From assembly GCA_038916785.1 (NCBI GenBank), contig JBCLBO010000009.1:1-64000 (forward strand): 64,000 nucleotides of DNA. Reading direction: 5' to 3'. Under the pieces are notes generated by a model, which saw nothing but the letters and a program-made list of their open reading frames with translations, made no database searches and was not told the DNA's origin. Shown here piece after piece: positions 9,260 through 17,487 of this stretch (its first letter is position 1; every line of letters begins with the position of its first letter). A program made the translations under genes and the position numbers. The stretch is from VFKU01 sp038916785. Lineage in GTDB: Bacteria > Hydrogenedentota > Hydrogenedentia > Hydrogenedentales > GCA-2746185.

Positions 9260-9394
9260 ATGATCGAGGTCAACGGCTTCTCCAAATCCTATGGCCGTTT
9301 TCTCGCAGCCGATCAGCTCAGCAATCGCGTCTCGCCAGCGGAATGGGGACGCCCCGTTCCACTACATGGCGTTGTTGCTGCCGGAAAAACCTGA
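9260..9394 (+). pseudogene. decayed N-terminus of an ABC-transporter ATPase
   Basis: The frame starts well, MIEVNGFSKSYGRFLAAD, exactly as ABC-2 type ATPases begin, with a Shine-Dalgarno-like GGGAGG upstream. It then drifts: the segment that should carry the P-loop reads VVAAGKT and is followed at once by TGA at 9392-9394. Only 44 codons remain of a domain that normally spans more than 200 residues. The next genes contain no ATPase continuation. I read this as the remnant of an ABC system deleted between 9.39 and about 9.45 kb. Confidence 0.65.
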
Positions 9395-9453
9395 TCTACT
9401 TTGCGATCGACGACGCGATCTTTCTGAACACCCCCACGCCCGTGCGCGAGGGG

Positions 9454-9693
9454 ATGTCCGCCGATCCCGCCCCGGTTGGCCACGAAATGATCAGCATGGC
9501 GGCCAAGGACTTGGTGTTGCCGGTCGTGGGCGGCATCGCGGCAGGGGCGTACTATGCCGTGCGCGTGTCAACAGAGAATCCGGCGCTGGCCTGGATCACG
9601 ACGTGGCTCGTTTTCCTGCCTTTCGCCGCCGGGTCCACATTCTTCGCGGGCGTCGCGTTCCGAAATCCGGATCTCGACCGCGATCCACTCTAA
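9454..9693 (+). CDS. small putative membrane protein
   Basis: An open frame of about 79 residues from the ATG at 9454 (the frame is open further upstream). It shows two hydrophobic segments, about LVLPVVGGIAAGAYYAV and WLVFLPFAAGSTFFAGVAF, consistent with a hairpin-like membrane protein. It follows directly on the decayed ABC ATPase, so it may be a small independent gene or part of the same wreckage. I do not recognise the family. Confidence 0.35.
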   Translation: MSADPAPVGHEMISMAAKDLVLPVVGGIAAGAYYAVRVSTENPALAWITTWLVFLPFAAGSTFFAGVAFRNPDLDRDPL

Positions 9694-9767
9694 CGCGCGG
9701 CGACTCCCTACGGCCACCGGGCCCGGAACTACCTGAGTCCGTCAGCATCGACGGTGGTTGAATCGCG

Positions 9768-10922
9768 TCAATCCGCCGCCGGTTTCGGCTCCGAGTGAAG
9801 GCCGCCTTCGAGATGGATATCTCCGCCCAATTGTTCGTTGGACAGGGTGACCGACAGCATGCCGGTGGCGGCGTCGCGCGTGCCGGCGATTCGGATGTCG
9901 CCGATCTGAGCGGTTGCCACGCGCGCCGTGAAGGCGTCTCCGGTCCAGACGATTTCCAAGACGGGAAATCCTTTGAACTGCCCGTTGACACGAAGCAGGA
10001 GCCGGTCTTCGCCCTGTGCGGGAAGGTACAGCGGCGTCACGATTTGCGTTTTCTCCCGCCGCAGCGCGTAGAGATCCCCCGGCAGTTCTTCCGCCCACGC
10101 GGCGAGAAATTCGAGACGAATCTCCGCCGAGGTTTTCGGGCGCACGCCGTCGGCGACAACGTAGTCGAGGAAGCCGATCATCATTTCGTCCTTCGTTTCC
10201 TCGCCGAAGGTGACGTTGCGCGTGGGATCGGGATTGACGGGGTTGTCCGCCGAATTGTCGAAATGCGCGACGCATTCGATCGTCGTGCCCTTGGGCATGG
10301 GCAGCTTGTCCGCGAGCAGGTAATTCGTCTGCCAATTGAAGTCGTAGTTTTCGACCTTGAGCAGCAGTTCGTCCCGGCCGTCGGGATAGTGCGCGGTGTA
10401 GGTAAAATCCTTGCCGCGGTAGTGCATGTGCGGCGCGAAGCCCATGATGAAGGCGTCCTGCGGGAAGGTGTAACGCGCGCGAATCTCGTAGTTGGGGTCG
10501 CCCGCGGGGATTTCCTCTTCGGGCAATGTGATCACAAAATCCGGCTCGCCCAGCTTCCACTCGCCCTCGGGGAAGCTGGGTAGCGCGGGCATGTCCGCCG
10601 GATTGCCGCGCGGTGCGCCCTGATCGATCCAGGCGACGAGCGTGTCCAGTTCGGCCTGCGAGAGGCTGCGGTCGTTCATGAAGGGGGCGGCCGACGCGGT
10701 GGCGTGCCAGGGGGGCATCTTGCGTGCGGCCACATTCTCGCGGATTGCCTTCACCCACGGGCGCACCTCGTCGTAAGTCAGCAGAGACATCGGGGCCATT
10801 TGGCCCGCCCGGTGGCACTGCGCGCAATTGGCATGAAGGATCGGCGCGACGTCTTTGGCGTAGCTCGGCTTGGTCGGCTCGGCCGCGGCGTTGGCCGCGA
10901 TGACGGCCGCCAGGCCGGCGAT
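9768..10922 (-). CDS. c-type haem / PHM-like copper protein, shortened paralogue 1 with damaged 5' end
   Basis: The frame encodes a haem-attachment motif CAQCH (10812-10826), the conserved MPPW segment, and one PHM-like copper half with PHMHYRGK and DEM, as in the copper type II ascorbate-dependent monooxygenase fold. Compared with its paralogues at 14.4 and 39.2 kb it lacks about 120 residues, exactly the half holding the HH and MHYH ligands: LPEEE runs straight into IPAGDPNY. It carries an extra C-terminal domain of about 110 residues. A signal-peptide-like stretch (IAGLAAVIAANAAA) precedes the haem site, but an in-frame TAG at 10944-10946 leaves no ATG, GTG or TTG before it. The ATG at 10799 would drop the haem site. 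A start mutation, frameshift, or atypical start is likely. I list the start at the first residue of the signal-like stretch. Confidence 0.72.
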   Translation of the reverse strand: MAGLAAVIAANAAAEPTKPSYAKDVAPILHANCAQCHRAGQMAPMSLLTYDEVRPWVKAIRENVAARKMPPWHATASAAPFMNDRSLSQAELDTLVAWIDQGAPRGNPADMPALPSFPEGEWKLGEPDFVITLPEEEIPAGDPNYEIRARYTFPQDAFIMGFAPHMHYRGKDFTYTAHYPDGRDELLLKVENYDFNWQTNYLLADKLPMPKGTTIECVAHFDNSADNPVNPDPTRNVTFGEETKDEMMIGFLDYVVADGVRPKTSAEIRLEFLAAWAEELPGDLYALRREKTQIVTPLYLPAQGEDRLLLRVNGQFKGFPVLEIVWTGDAFTARVATAQIGDIRIAGTRDAATGMLSVTLSNEQLGGDIHLEGGLHSEPKPAAD

Positions 10923-11110
10923 CGTGCGCGCGTAGTGTAAAAACTATGGACGATTCCTCCTCGAAATGGGTTCGATTTGCCGCGGAAATGCGATTCCGCG
11001 CGCCACTTGCCGGATTGGACTGCGGTCTGGCGCGAAAGGTTTGATCCGAAATTCCTGGTGTAATGTCCTGTGAATAACTTGGCAAAGTCGCTTGAGAGCG
11101 GTCTTCCGGG

Positions 11111-11167
11111 ATCGTAGTCCTTACGCTCCGCGTGAGGCGCCATCGCGGGGAGCGTGAGGGCTACGAT
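11111..11167. repeat. imperfect palindrome forming the 3' end of the HDOD gene
   Basis: Left arm 11111-11132 and right arm 11144-11167 are near-perfect reverse complements (one substitution each way plus a 2-base difference in length). On the minus strand the right arm and loop encode the final residues DRSPHAPRDGASRGA of the MshEN-HDOD protein, and its TAA stop lies in the left arm. Seven T/A pairs at 11171-11177 precede the element on the minus strand. It may also act as a terminator. Confidence 0.7.
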
Positions 11168-12656
11168 CGGTTTTTTTCGGCCGCCCTGGCGGGCGCGCGG
11201 GGTCCCAGGGGAATTCCACGCGGGGCAGGCGGGCCACGAGGTCGTAGGCCGTTTCGGCGGCGCGCGCGTCCATACCGGCCAGTTCGAGCAGCGGCGCGGC
11301 CGAAGTCAGCGCGTCCTGCTTCGAGCGGCCGGTCAATTGATCGTCGCGGGTCCACGCTTCGGCCAGCGCGACGAGCGCCGCCTCGGCCTGGAACTCGGGC
11401 GCCTGCGCGGGGTGGTGGTGATGGCGAATGGCGAGCGCGAGGGCGTTGGGCAGGCCCCAGTGCACGGCCAGTTCGTAGCCGGCCTCCGGATGCGCGAGCC
11501 CGACAATTTGGTGTTCTGCGGCGACGAGTTCCTCGCCGCTGAGCTTTGCTGGGACCTTCGCGTAGAGGTCCGGCGCGACCTCGAGCAGCGCGATGCGTCC
11601 GATGTCGTGCAGCAGGCCGGCGGTGAAGGCGCCGCCTTCCTTGTTCTTGGCGCAACACTTCGCCAGGACGCGCGCCGCGCCCGCGGCGTTCATCGCTTCT
11701 TCCCAGAAGCGGCGGTAGTCGAAGCGCTTCTGCGTGTCGAAGAGGTTGAGCACCGCGGCCGACAGAACGATCGAGTACGTCTCGCGCAGACCGAGCAGCG
11801 CGACCGCGAGTTCGATCGTCTGCACCTGGCTGGCGAAGCCGTAGGCGGGCGAGTTCGCCACGCTCAGCACTTTGATCGCGATCGCGGGGTCCTGCGAGAT
11901 CGTCCGCGCGACTTCCTTGGGCGAAATCGTCACGTCGCCGAGCGCTTCTTGCACCCGCGCGACCGTCGCGGGCAGCGCCGGGAGCTTGTTGAGCCGGCGA
12001 AGTTGATCGGAGACTTGTGTCAGCTGGATGCCGGCGCGCGCCTTCGCGGTGGTGACTTCCTGCGGTTCCGTCGCTTGTGCCGCTTCGGGCGGGGCCGTTG
12101 GCGCGCCCTTGGCCGGCGCCTTCGGCGACGCGGCGGATCGGGGATCCACGACCGGCTTGATTCCATTCTGCTGGCCGAATACACCCTCGAAGATCGGGGC
12201 CGCGCCGTCGTAGTAAGTGGCGATCGCCACGCGGATGTCGTCCGCCGCGCACAGGATAGGCTTCACGCGCAGGCCTGTCTTTTCTTCGATCGCGCGGATC
12301 GTGGCCGAGTCGAGCGGACAGGCCATCGCCAGCGTAAGCAGGCGGCCCATGCGGTCGACGGGGAAAATCTCGTGCTTGACGGCGAGTTCCTTCGGAACAA
12401 GCTCCACGACGTCCTGCTGCACGTGGTAGCGCCGCAGATCCAGGCTGGCGATGCCGGGCTGGCGCGAGAGAAAATTCACGAAGTCGTCCACTTTGAGGTG
12501 GCCGAGGTGGATCAGCGTCTCGACAATTTTCGTGCCGCGCTCGCGTTGCGCGTCGAGCGCGTCGCGCAGCATCTGCGGCGTGATGAGGCCCGCCTCGACC
12601 ATGAGATCGCCGATGCGCTTCTTCGTCGCGGGCGCCGCCGCGCGTACCTGTCCCAC
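11121..12656 (-). CDS. MshEN-HDOD domain protein
   Basis: About 511 residues from GTG at 12656, chosen because GAGGGGG lies just upstream; an ATG at 12728 would add 24 residues. Residues 13-145 are a MshEN/T2SSE N-terminal domain (KKRIGDLMVEAGLIT, then two helical repeats), a fold that in MshE binds cyclic-di-GMP. A Pro/Ala-rich linker (about 160-205) leads to an HDOD domain (about 215-415) containing LNKLPALPATV, DPAIAIKVLSVANSPAYG and, unusually intact, HDIG in LLHDIGRIALLEV. HDOD proteins act in signalling. No type II/IV secretion ATPase is nearby, so this looks like a stand-alone sensor-output protein, possibly tied to c-di-GMP like the other MshEN protein at 58-60 kb. The C-terminal 15 residues come from a palindromic repeat. 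Confidence 0.88.
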   Translation of the reverse strand: MGQVRAAAPATKKRIGDLMVEAGLITPQMLRDALDAQRERGTKIVETLIHLGHLKVDDFVNFLSRQPGIASLDLRRYHVQQDVVELVPKELAVKHEIFPVDRMGRLLTLAMACPLDSATIRAIEEKTGLRVKPILCAADDIRVAIATYYDGAAPIFEGVFGQQNGIKPVVDPRSAASPKAPAKGAPTAPPEAAQATEPQEVTTAKARAGIQLTQVSDQLRRLNKLPALPATVARVQEALGDVTISPKEVARTISQDPAIAIKVLSVANSPAYGFASQVQTIELAVALLGLRETYSIVLSAAVLNLFDTQKRFDYRRFWEEAMNAAGAARVLAKCCAKNKEGGAFTAGLLHDIGRIALLEVAPDLYAKVPAKLSGEELVAAEHQIVGLAHPEAGYELAVHWGLPNALALAIRHHHHPAQAPEFQAEAALVALAEAWTRDDQLTGRSKQDALTSAAPLLELAGMDARAAETAYDLVARLPRVEFPWDPARPPGRPKKTDRSPHAPRDGASRGA

Positions 12657-12850
12657 CGTGTCCCCCTCGCCCCCGAAAGGTGTGTCGGCCCGTGAATAGC
12701 AGCCGTTCGCGCATGACTCCGCGTGCATGAAGTGTACGGCTTGGGCGGAAAGACTGTCAAACGGCGGCGCAAATCTGGCGGATGCGCGGGGATTCCGGCG
12801 GGACTATAGATTATTGCGGCCGCGGCCCCACGCCGCCGGGGGGGGATTCC

Positions 12851-13471
12851 ATGTTGGCGCGCGCGCTGAATCGACGCGAATTTCTGCAGTGGTCGGTCGC
12901 TGCCGTGGCGGCGATGCACGCGCCGCTATTGTCTGCGCAGACTGCGCCACGCGCGCCGGTCTCCGCGCAGGTGCAGATTCGACACGTGCGGCTACACGCG
13001 CGCGACCTCGCCGCGCAGGCGGCATTCTACCGCGACGTGCTGAAGCTGCCCATCGAGACGAGTGAGGGCTCGGTGCGCGTGACTGCGGGGACTTCCGTAA
13101 TTGAGTTCGTCCCCGCGCAGGGCGAGGGCCGGCCCTTCTACCATTTTGCGTTCACGATTCCGGAGAACAAGCTCGGCGACGCGATGGCCTGGCTCGAGCC
13201 GCGCTGCCCCATCCTGAACATCCGCGACACCAAAGAAAAGATCATCGACTTCAAAAGCTGGAACGCGCAGTCCTTCTACTACAACGACCCCGAAGGCAAC
13301 ATCCTCGAATTCATCGTGCACCACGGCCTCGCCAACGGCACCACCGAACCCTTCAGCGAGAAACACATCCTCTGGGAGAGCGAAATCGGCCTGGTCGTCC
13401 CCGACGTCCCCGGCGCGCACGGTATCGGCGCTGCGGTGGTCGGCGGGCGACGAAGAAATTCAAACGATTGA
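12851..13471 (+). CDS. Tat-exported VOC (glyoxalase/dioxygenase-fold) protein, C-terminus probably frameshifted
   Basis: About 206 residues from ATG 12851. The N-terminus carries a Tat signal (LNRREFLQWS followed by a hydrophobic run to LLSAQ), so the protein should be folded before export. A VOC domain follows: VQIRHVRLHARDLAAQAAFYRDVL and later NDPEGNILEFIVHHG, a typical metal-site Glu region. A second VOC-like repeat begins at EIGLVVPDVPGA and then collapses into a short random tail. In the +1 frame the sequence from about 13428 continues open as ALRWSAGDEEIQTIDLDVIG to beyond 13650, suggesting a frameshift that broke the second half. The function is unknown; periplasmic VOC proteins are common near Gfo/Idh and haem proteins in this genome style. 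Confidence 0.75.
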   Translation: MLARALNRREFLQWSVAAVAAMHAPLLSAQTAPRAPVSAQVQIRHVRLHARDLAAQAAFYRDVLKLPIETSEGSVRVTAGTSVIEFVPAQGEGRPFYHFAFTIPENKLGDAMAWLEPRCPILNIRDTKEKIIDFKSWNAQSFYYNDPEGNILEFIVHHGLANGTTEPFSEKHILWESEIGLVVPDVPGAHGIGAAVVGGRRRNSND

Positions 13472-14431
13472 TCTCGATGTCATCGGGCCCGACACGACGA
13501 CCCAGCACATCCGCGTAGAAGCTCCCGGCTCACTCGCCGCACCCGGAGAGATCGCCGTCCTTCTCGTCGGCACATCCGCCGATCTCGATTCACTCCTTCC
13601 CAGTGGCGCAGGCTTCCAGCCTGTGGCCCTTCCGCGCAAACTTTCGCGGTACGTCAGTTGCCCGAAGGCCATGCACAAAAAGCGTGTGACACGAGAAACT
13701 CCGATGGCGACAGTCGCCTCCATAACGCCGCACGCAGCAGCTGAACTCGTGCGCCGGGGGAAAATCCATCAGTTGCGAAAAGACGAAACGCCCCGTATGC
13801 ATCGGCCACCTCGCTACGTATCCAAACGCAACGAGCATGACCACAACGGCGGAGAAAGTTGAAATCGAAAACGCCAACCATGCAGCCTAAGTCATTACAC
13901 CCCAGTAATTTGCAAAAGCCCTGTGAGTCCTCAACCGGACACTACTGGTTCTCAATAGCTTCACGGCCACCCATTTAGAGCTTTTAACAATACCCGCTTC
14001 CCGCTTCCATGAACCCGCACGGGCGAGCCGCCCGTGCTACGAGTTGGAAACTTGGTTCGGGGCATGAGGGTCGTCTGCTGGTGGGTGCCGGAGCTGCGCT
14101 CCGGCGGGGAAAGCGGGAGCTATCGCTCCCGCAGTCCAAAGTCGGGCCGTTTGTTTTGGGGATGGCGGGTTGCGGATCCCGCGTGGACGATTCGGCTATG
14201 GGGGTGAGTTGTAACCCGTTTCGGACGACGGGCTTAGGAGGGGCGGGCGCGTGGTTAGTTTTGGCTGCGCTGATGAAACTGCGCGGGGCGGAGTCGGATT
14301 GCGTGAGACAATACTTTTATAGGCGAGGTATCGGTTGCGTGGCCGGAATCAATCGTGTAGTGTTTTGTTTAAGTATAGGGTATTCCTCGGTTTGCGAGCA
14401 TACGCGCGGGCCGTTACTGGGAGGAAATTTG
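13472..14431. other. long gap with gene decay and repeats
   Basis: About 960 bases without a firm gene. The first 200 bases continue the coding character of the preceding VOC gene in another frame. A palindromic repeat (ggcttccagcc type) lies at about 13601-13629. On the minus strand 13877-13590 an open frame of 95 codons starts with a hydrophobic segment (MAFSISTFSAVVVMLVAFGY) and ends in that repeat (GHRLEACATGKE); it could be a small membrane protein but I would not rely on it. From 14017 on, more palindromes follow, then the leader of the haem/PHM-like gene. Confidence 0.45.
14017..14132. repeat. three GC-rich palindromes
   Basis: GCACGGGC/GCCCGTGC at 14017-14037, GCCGGAGC/GCTCCGGC at 14087-14105 and GCGGGAGC/GCTCCCGC at 14113-14132. 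The first is the same element, with compensating changes in both arms, as 63866-63886 (GCATGGGC/GCCCATGC), and both are followed by TACG and GTTGG. Paired compensatory change implies that the hairpin itself is conserved. Confidence 0.75.
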
Positions 14432-15715
14432 ATGCGCGGGTTGACGAAGGTGTGGGCGGGCGGCGTGGCGGCCTTGGCCGTGGCGGCGATCGCGCCGATC
14501 GCGGGCGCGGACGTTCCGGAGAAGCCGACATTCACGAAAGACGTGATGCCGATTCTGCAGGAAAATTGCCAGACGTGTCACCGGCCCAAGCCGATCAATA
14601 TGTCGGGCATGACGGCGCCGTTCGCGCTGACGAGCTACGAAGAGGCGCGGCCTTGGTCGAAGGCGATCGCGAAGGCGGTGACGGCCAAGACGATGCCGCC
14701 GTGGTTCGCTACGCCGGAATTCCACGGCGTGTTCCGCAATGAGCGCGGGCTCACCGACGACGAGATAGCGACGATTCAAAAGTGGGTGCAGCAGGGCGCG
14801 GCGCGCGGCAATCCGCAGGACGCGCCGGACCCGCGCGAGTTCAAGGACTCGAGTTGGTGGCTCGGCGAGCCGGACCTTGTTGTGGACCTTCCCGAGCCGG
14901 TGTGGGTCGGCGATGAGGTCACGGATTGGCAGCCGAACATCGACGTGCCGCTGACGGACGCGATGCTGCCGGACGACCGGTGGATCAAGACCATCGAAGC
15001 GCAGGCGGGCAGCGAGCCGGTGCACCACATTGTCGTGTTCAAGCTGGCGCCGGGCAATGAGCAGATGAACCGCTTCGGCGGGACGAACATCGGCGGCCTG
15101 GCGCCGGGCGCGGAGCCGGGCTTCGTGCAGGCGGGCTACGGCATCGAGCTGAAGAAGGGCTCGACGCTGCGCATCAACATGCACTACCACAAGGAATCCG
15201 GTCCGGGCACGGGCGTGTATGACACCTCGCGGCTGGGCCTGTTCTTCTATCCCAAGGGCGAGAAGGTGAAGCCCGTCAACATCGAGCCGGTCGGCAGCAC
15301 GAGCTTCGAAATCCCGCCGAACACGGACAATTATGTCGTGAGCATGGCGCGGACCTTCAATAAACCCTTCCGCATTCTGAACTACCTGCCGCATACGCAC
15401 GTGCGCGGGAAGTCCGCGGTCTACACGGCGTTCTTGCCGGACGGCACGAGCGAGAAGCTGCTCGATGTGCCGAACTACGACTACAATTGGCAGCTCTACT
15501 ACGAGTACCCCGAGCCGAAGCTCTTCCCGGCGGGCACGCGCATCGAAGTCGAGATGGTGTACAACAACTCGGCGAGCAACCCGGACAATCCGGATCCGAA
15601 CAAGCCCGTCCACTTCGGGCTGGACACGACCGTAGACGAAATGGCCTTCGGCTGGATGCAGTACGCGTTTGAAGACGGCTCGAAGTCGGGCAGCTATATC
15701 GAGGGCAACCTGTAA
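14432..15715 (+). CDS. c-type haem / PHM-like copper protein, paralogue 2
   Basis: A 427-residue periplasmic protein with a signal peptide (about 1-26, cleavage after GADA-like AGAD). Start ATG 14432 has GGGAGGAAA 5 bases upstream; the frame is open further 5' but only through repeats. The haem motif CQTCH is at 46-50, MPPW at 88-91. A two-domain PHM-like copper region follows with all expected ligands: HH at 198-199 and H251/H253 in MHYH for one copper, H321/H323 in PHTH and M404 in DEM for the other. In peptidylglycine alpha-hydroxylating monooxygenase these sites reduce O2 for C-H hydroxylation with ascorbate as electron donor. Here the fused haem could supply electrons, which is inference. 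It is the minimal complete form of the three paralogues. Confidence 0.88.
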   Translation: MRGLTKVWAGGVAALAVAAIAPIAGADVPEKPTFTKDVMPILQENCQTCHRPKPINMSGMTAPFALTSYEEARPWSKAIAKAVTAKTMPPWFATPEFHGVFRNERGLTDDEIATIQKWVQQGAARGNPQDAPDPREFKDSSWWLGEPDLVVDLPEPVWVGDEVTDWQPNIDVPLTDAMLPDDRWIKTIEAQAGSEPVHHIVVFKLAPGNEQMNRFGGTNIGGLAPGAEPGFVQAGYGIELKKGSTLRINMHYHKESGPGTGVYDTSRLGLFFYPKGEKVKPVNIEPVGSTSFEIPPNTDNYVVSMARTFNKPFRILNYLPHTHVRGKSAVYTAFLPDGTSEKLLDVPNYDYNWQLYYEYPEPKLFPAGTRIEVEMVYNNSASNPDNPDPNKPVHFGLDTTVDEMAFGWMQYAFEDGSKSGSYIEGNL

Positions 15716-15747
15716 GTCGTTCGCGCGAGACTATTGCGGCGGGGCTG

Positions 15748-16020
15748 GTGGAAACGCCGGCCCCGCCGGCCCATATTGATGGGCGATACCGGTGCTACAA
15801 TCGACTCACGCAGACTCGCGGAGGCGCGCAGCGGAATCTACCGATCGCCCTGTATCGTGACGAGGAGGGCGTCTGCATCGCCGAATGCCCCGCGATTCCC
15901 GGCAGTGTCAGTCAAGCACGCACGCGCGGCGAAGCGTTAGAAAATGTGCGCGAAGCGGCCGAGGGATGTCTATTCGTGCGCGCCGAAAGCGGAATGCCGC
16001 TGACAGTAGAGACGGCCTGA
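15748..16020 (+). CDS. HicB-like protein without HicA
   Basis: The conserved core, RNLPIALYRDEEGVCIAECP followed by AIPGSVSQARTRGEALENVREAAEG, is the HicB partial-RNase-H fold found in antitoxins of HicAB modules and in free-standing HicB proteins. There is no ribbon-helix-helix tail and no HicA-like dsRNA-binding toxin gene next to it. The start is uncertain: GTG at 15748 gives 90 residues but lacks a clear ribosome site, and the core begins only at about residue 28, so a shorter product from a rare start is possible. It lies between the second haem/PHM-like gene and ugd. Confidence 0.65.
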   Translation: METPAPPAHIDGRYRCYNRLTQTRGGAQRNLPIALYRDEEGVCIAECPAIPGSVSQARTRGEALENVREAAEGCLFVRAESGMPLTVETA

Positions 16021-16172
16021 ATTTGCTACCTCCCGCGTGTCTCCAACGGGGCCGAACTGCACTCTCGGAGTGGGGAAACGGTAAGTCGGCGCGGCCGTCC
16101 CTTTTGCCGGATCTCCCCGGTGTGGGTTAGAATTCGAGGGTTGATTCCTACCGTTGTTCGGGAGAGTCCCTG

Positions 16173-17480
16173 GTGAAGATTGCAGTCGTAGGTACGGGTT
16201 ATGTCGGGTTGGTCGTGGGCACCGTGTTCGCCGAGCATGGCCACGAGGTGACCTGTATCGACAAGGACCCCAAGCGAATCGAGCCGCTCAAGAAGGGCAA
16301 GGCGCCGATCTACGAGCCGGGCCTCGAGGAGTTGGTGCAGCGCAACCTCGCCGAGGAGCGCCTGCGCTTCACGACCGACCTGAACGAGGGCATCAAGGAC
16401 TGCCTCGTGATTTTTCTCGCGGTCGGCACACCCGACGGGCCCGACGGCCAGGCGGACCTCTCGCAGGTGTGGGCGGTGGCGGAGGCGGTGGGCAAGGCGC
16501 TGCCGGGCTACCGGATCATCGTGCAGAAGAGCACGTGTCCCGTCGGCACCACGCGCCGCATCAAGGAGATTATCGCCAAGCTGACCAAGCACCCCTTCGA
16601 CGTTGTGTCGAACCCCGAGTTCCTCAAAGAAGGCAGCGCGGTGGACGACATGATGAAGCCGGACCGCGTGGTGATCGGCTGCGACGACGTGCGCGTGCGC
16701 GAGATCATGAAGGAGTTGTACGGTCCCTTTCTGCGCACGGGTAATCCGCTGCTGAACATGAGCATCGAGAGCGCGGAACTCTCGAAGTACGCCGCGAACA
16801 CCATGCTGGCGTGCCGCATCTCGCTCATCAATGAGCTCGCCAACCTGGCCGAGGCCTACGGCGCGGACATCAACGAGGTCCGCATCGCCATCGGCTCCGA
16901 CGAGCGCATCGGGCCGCATTTCCTCTTCCCCGGCCTGGGCTTCGGCGGGTCGTGCTTCCCGAAGGACGTGCTCGCCGCCACTCACATGTCGCGCGCGAAA
17001 GGCCTCGAATCGCCCGTCCTCGAGGGCATCTCGAAGACAAACAACTACCAGCAGGAACGCTTCATCAAGCGCGTCATCGGCGCCTACGGCGGCAAGCTCG
17101 AGGGCAAGAAACTGGCGGTGTGGGGCCTGAGCTTTAAGCCCGGCACGGACGACCTGCGCTGCGCGCCGGCCTTGCGCGTGATCGATGAGTTGCTCGCGGC
17201 AGGCGCGACCCTCGCGGCTTTCGACCCCGTCGCCGGGCCGGGCGTGAAGGCGCGCTATGGAGACAAGATCGAGATCGCCAAGAAGATGTACGACCCGCTC
17301 GCGGACGCGGACGGCCTGATCATCTGCACCGAGTGGCGCGAATTCCGCAATCCGGATTTCGCGCGCATGGGCAAGCTGATGAAGCAGAAGAAAATTTTCG
17401 ACGGCCGCAATCTCTACACGCCCGCGATCGTGGCGGAGCATGGATTCAAATACGCGAGCATCGGCAGACCAGACGCGTGA
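16173..17480 (+). CDS. ugd: UDP-glucose 6-dehydrogenase
   Basis: A 435-residue enzyme, the usual length, that oxidises UDP-glucose to UDP-glucuronate with two NAD+. It starts with GTG at 16173. The NAD-binding motif VVGTGYVGLVVG is at residues 5-16, TPDGPDGQADLS lies near 88, and the catalytic cysteine sits in GLGFGGSCFPKDVLA (about 260). The C-terminal UDP-binding domain holds WGLSFKPGTDDLR. UDP-glucuronate feeds acidic exopolysaccharide, capsule or lipid A sugars, and the surrounding glycosyltransferases fit such use. The gene ends just before a large perfect inverted repeat shared with the convergent ABC permease. Confidence 0.96.
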   Translation: MKIAVVGTGYVGLVVGTVFAEHGHEVTCIDKDPKRIEPLKKGKAPIYEPGLEELVQRNLAEERLRFTTDLNEGIKDCLVIFLAVGTPDGPDGQADLSQVWAVAEAVGKALPGYRIIVQKSTCPVGTTRRIKEIIAKLTKHPFDVVSNPEFLKEGSAVDDMMKPDRVVIGCDDVRVREIMKELYGPFLRTGNPLLNMSIESAELSKYAANTMLACRISLINELANLAEAYGADINEVRIAIGSDERIGPHFLFPGLGFGGSCFPKDVLAATHMSRAKGLESPVLEGISKTNNYQQERFIKRVIGAYGGKLEGKKLAVWGLSFKPGTDDLRCAPALRVIDELLAAGATLAAFDPVAGPGVKARYGDKIEIAKKMYDPLADADGLIICTEWREFRNPDFARMGKLMKQKKIFDGRNLYTPAIVAEHGFKYASIGRPDA

Positions 17481-17487
17481 AGAGAAT

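Noticed and set aside
13623..13862. Plus-strand 79-codon frame after the VOC gene
   Set aside because: It starts in a palindromic repeat and has no protein-like composition; part of the decayed region.
16154..16744. Second-frame plus-strand protein overlapping ugd
   Set aside because: Out-of-frame reading of ugd, with a Gly/Arg-rich translation.
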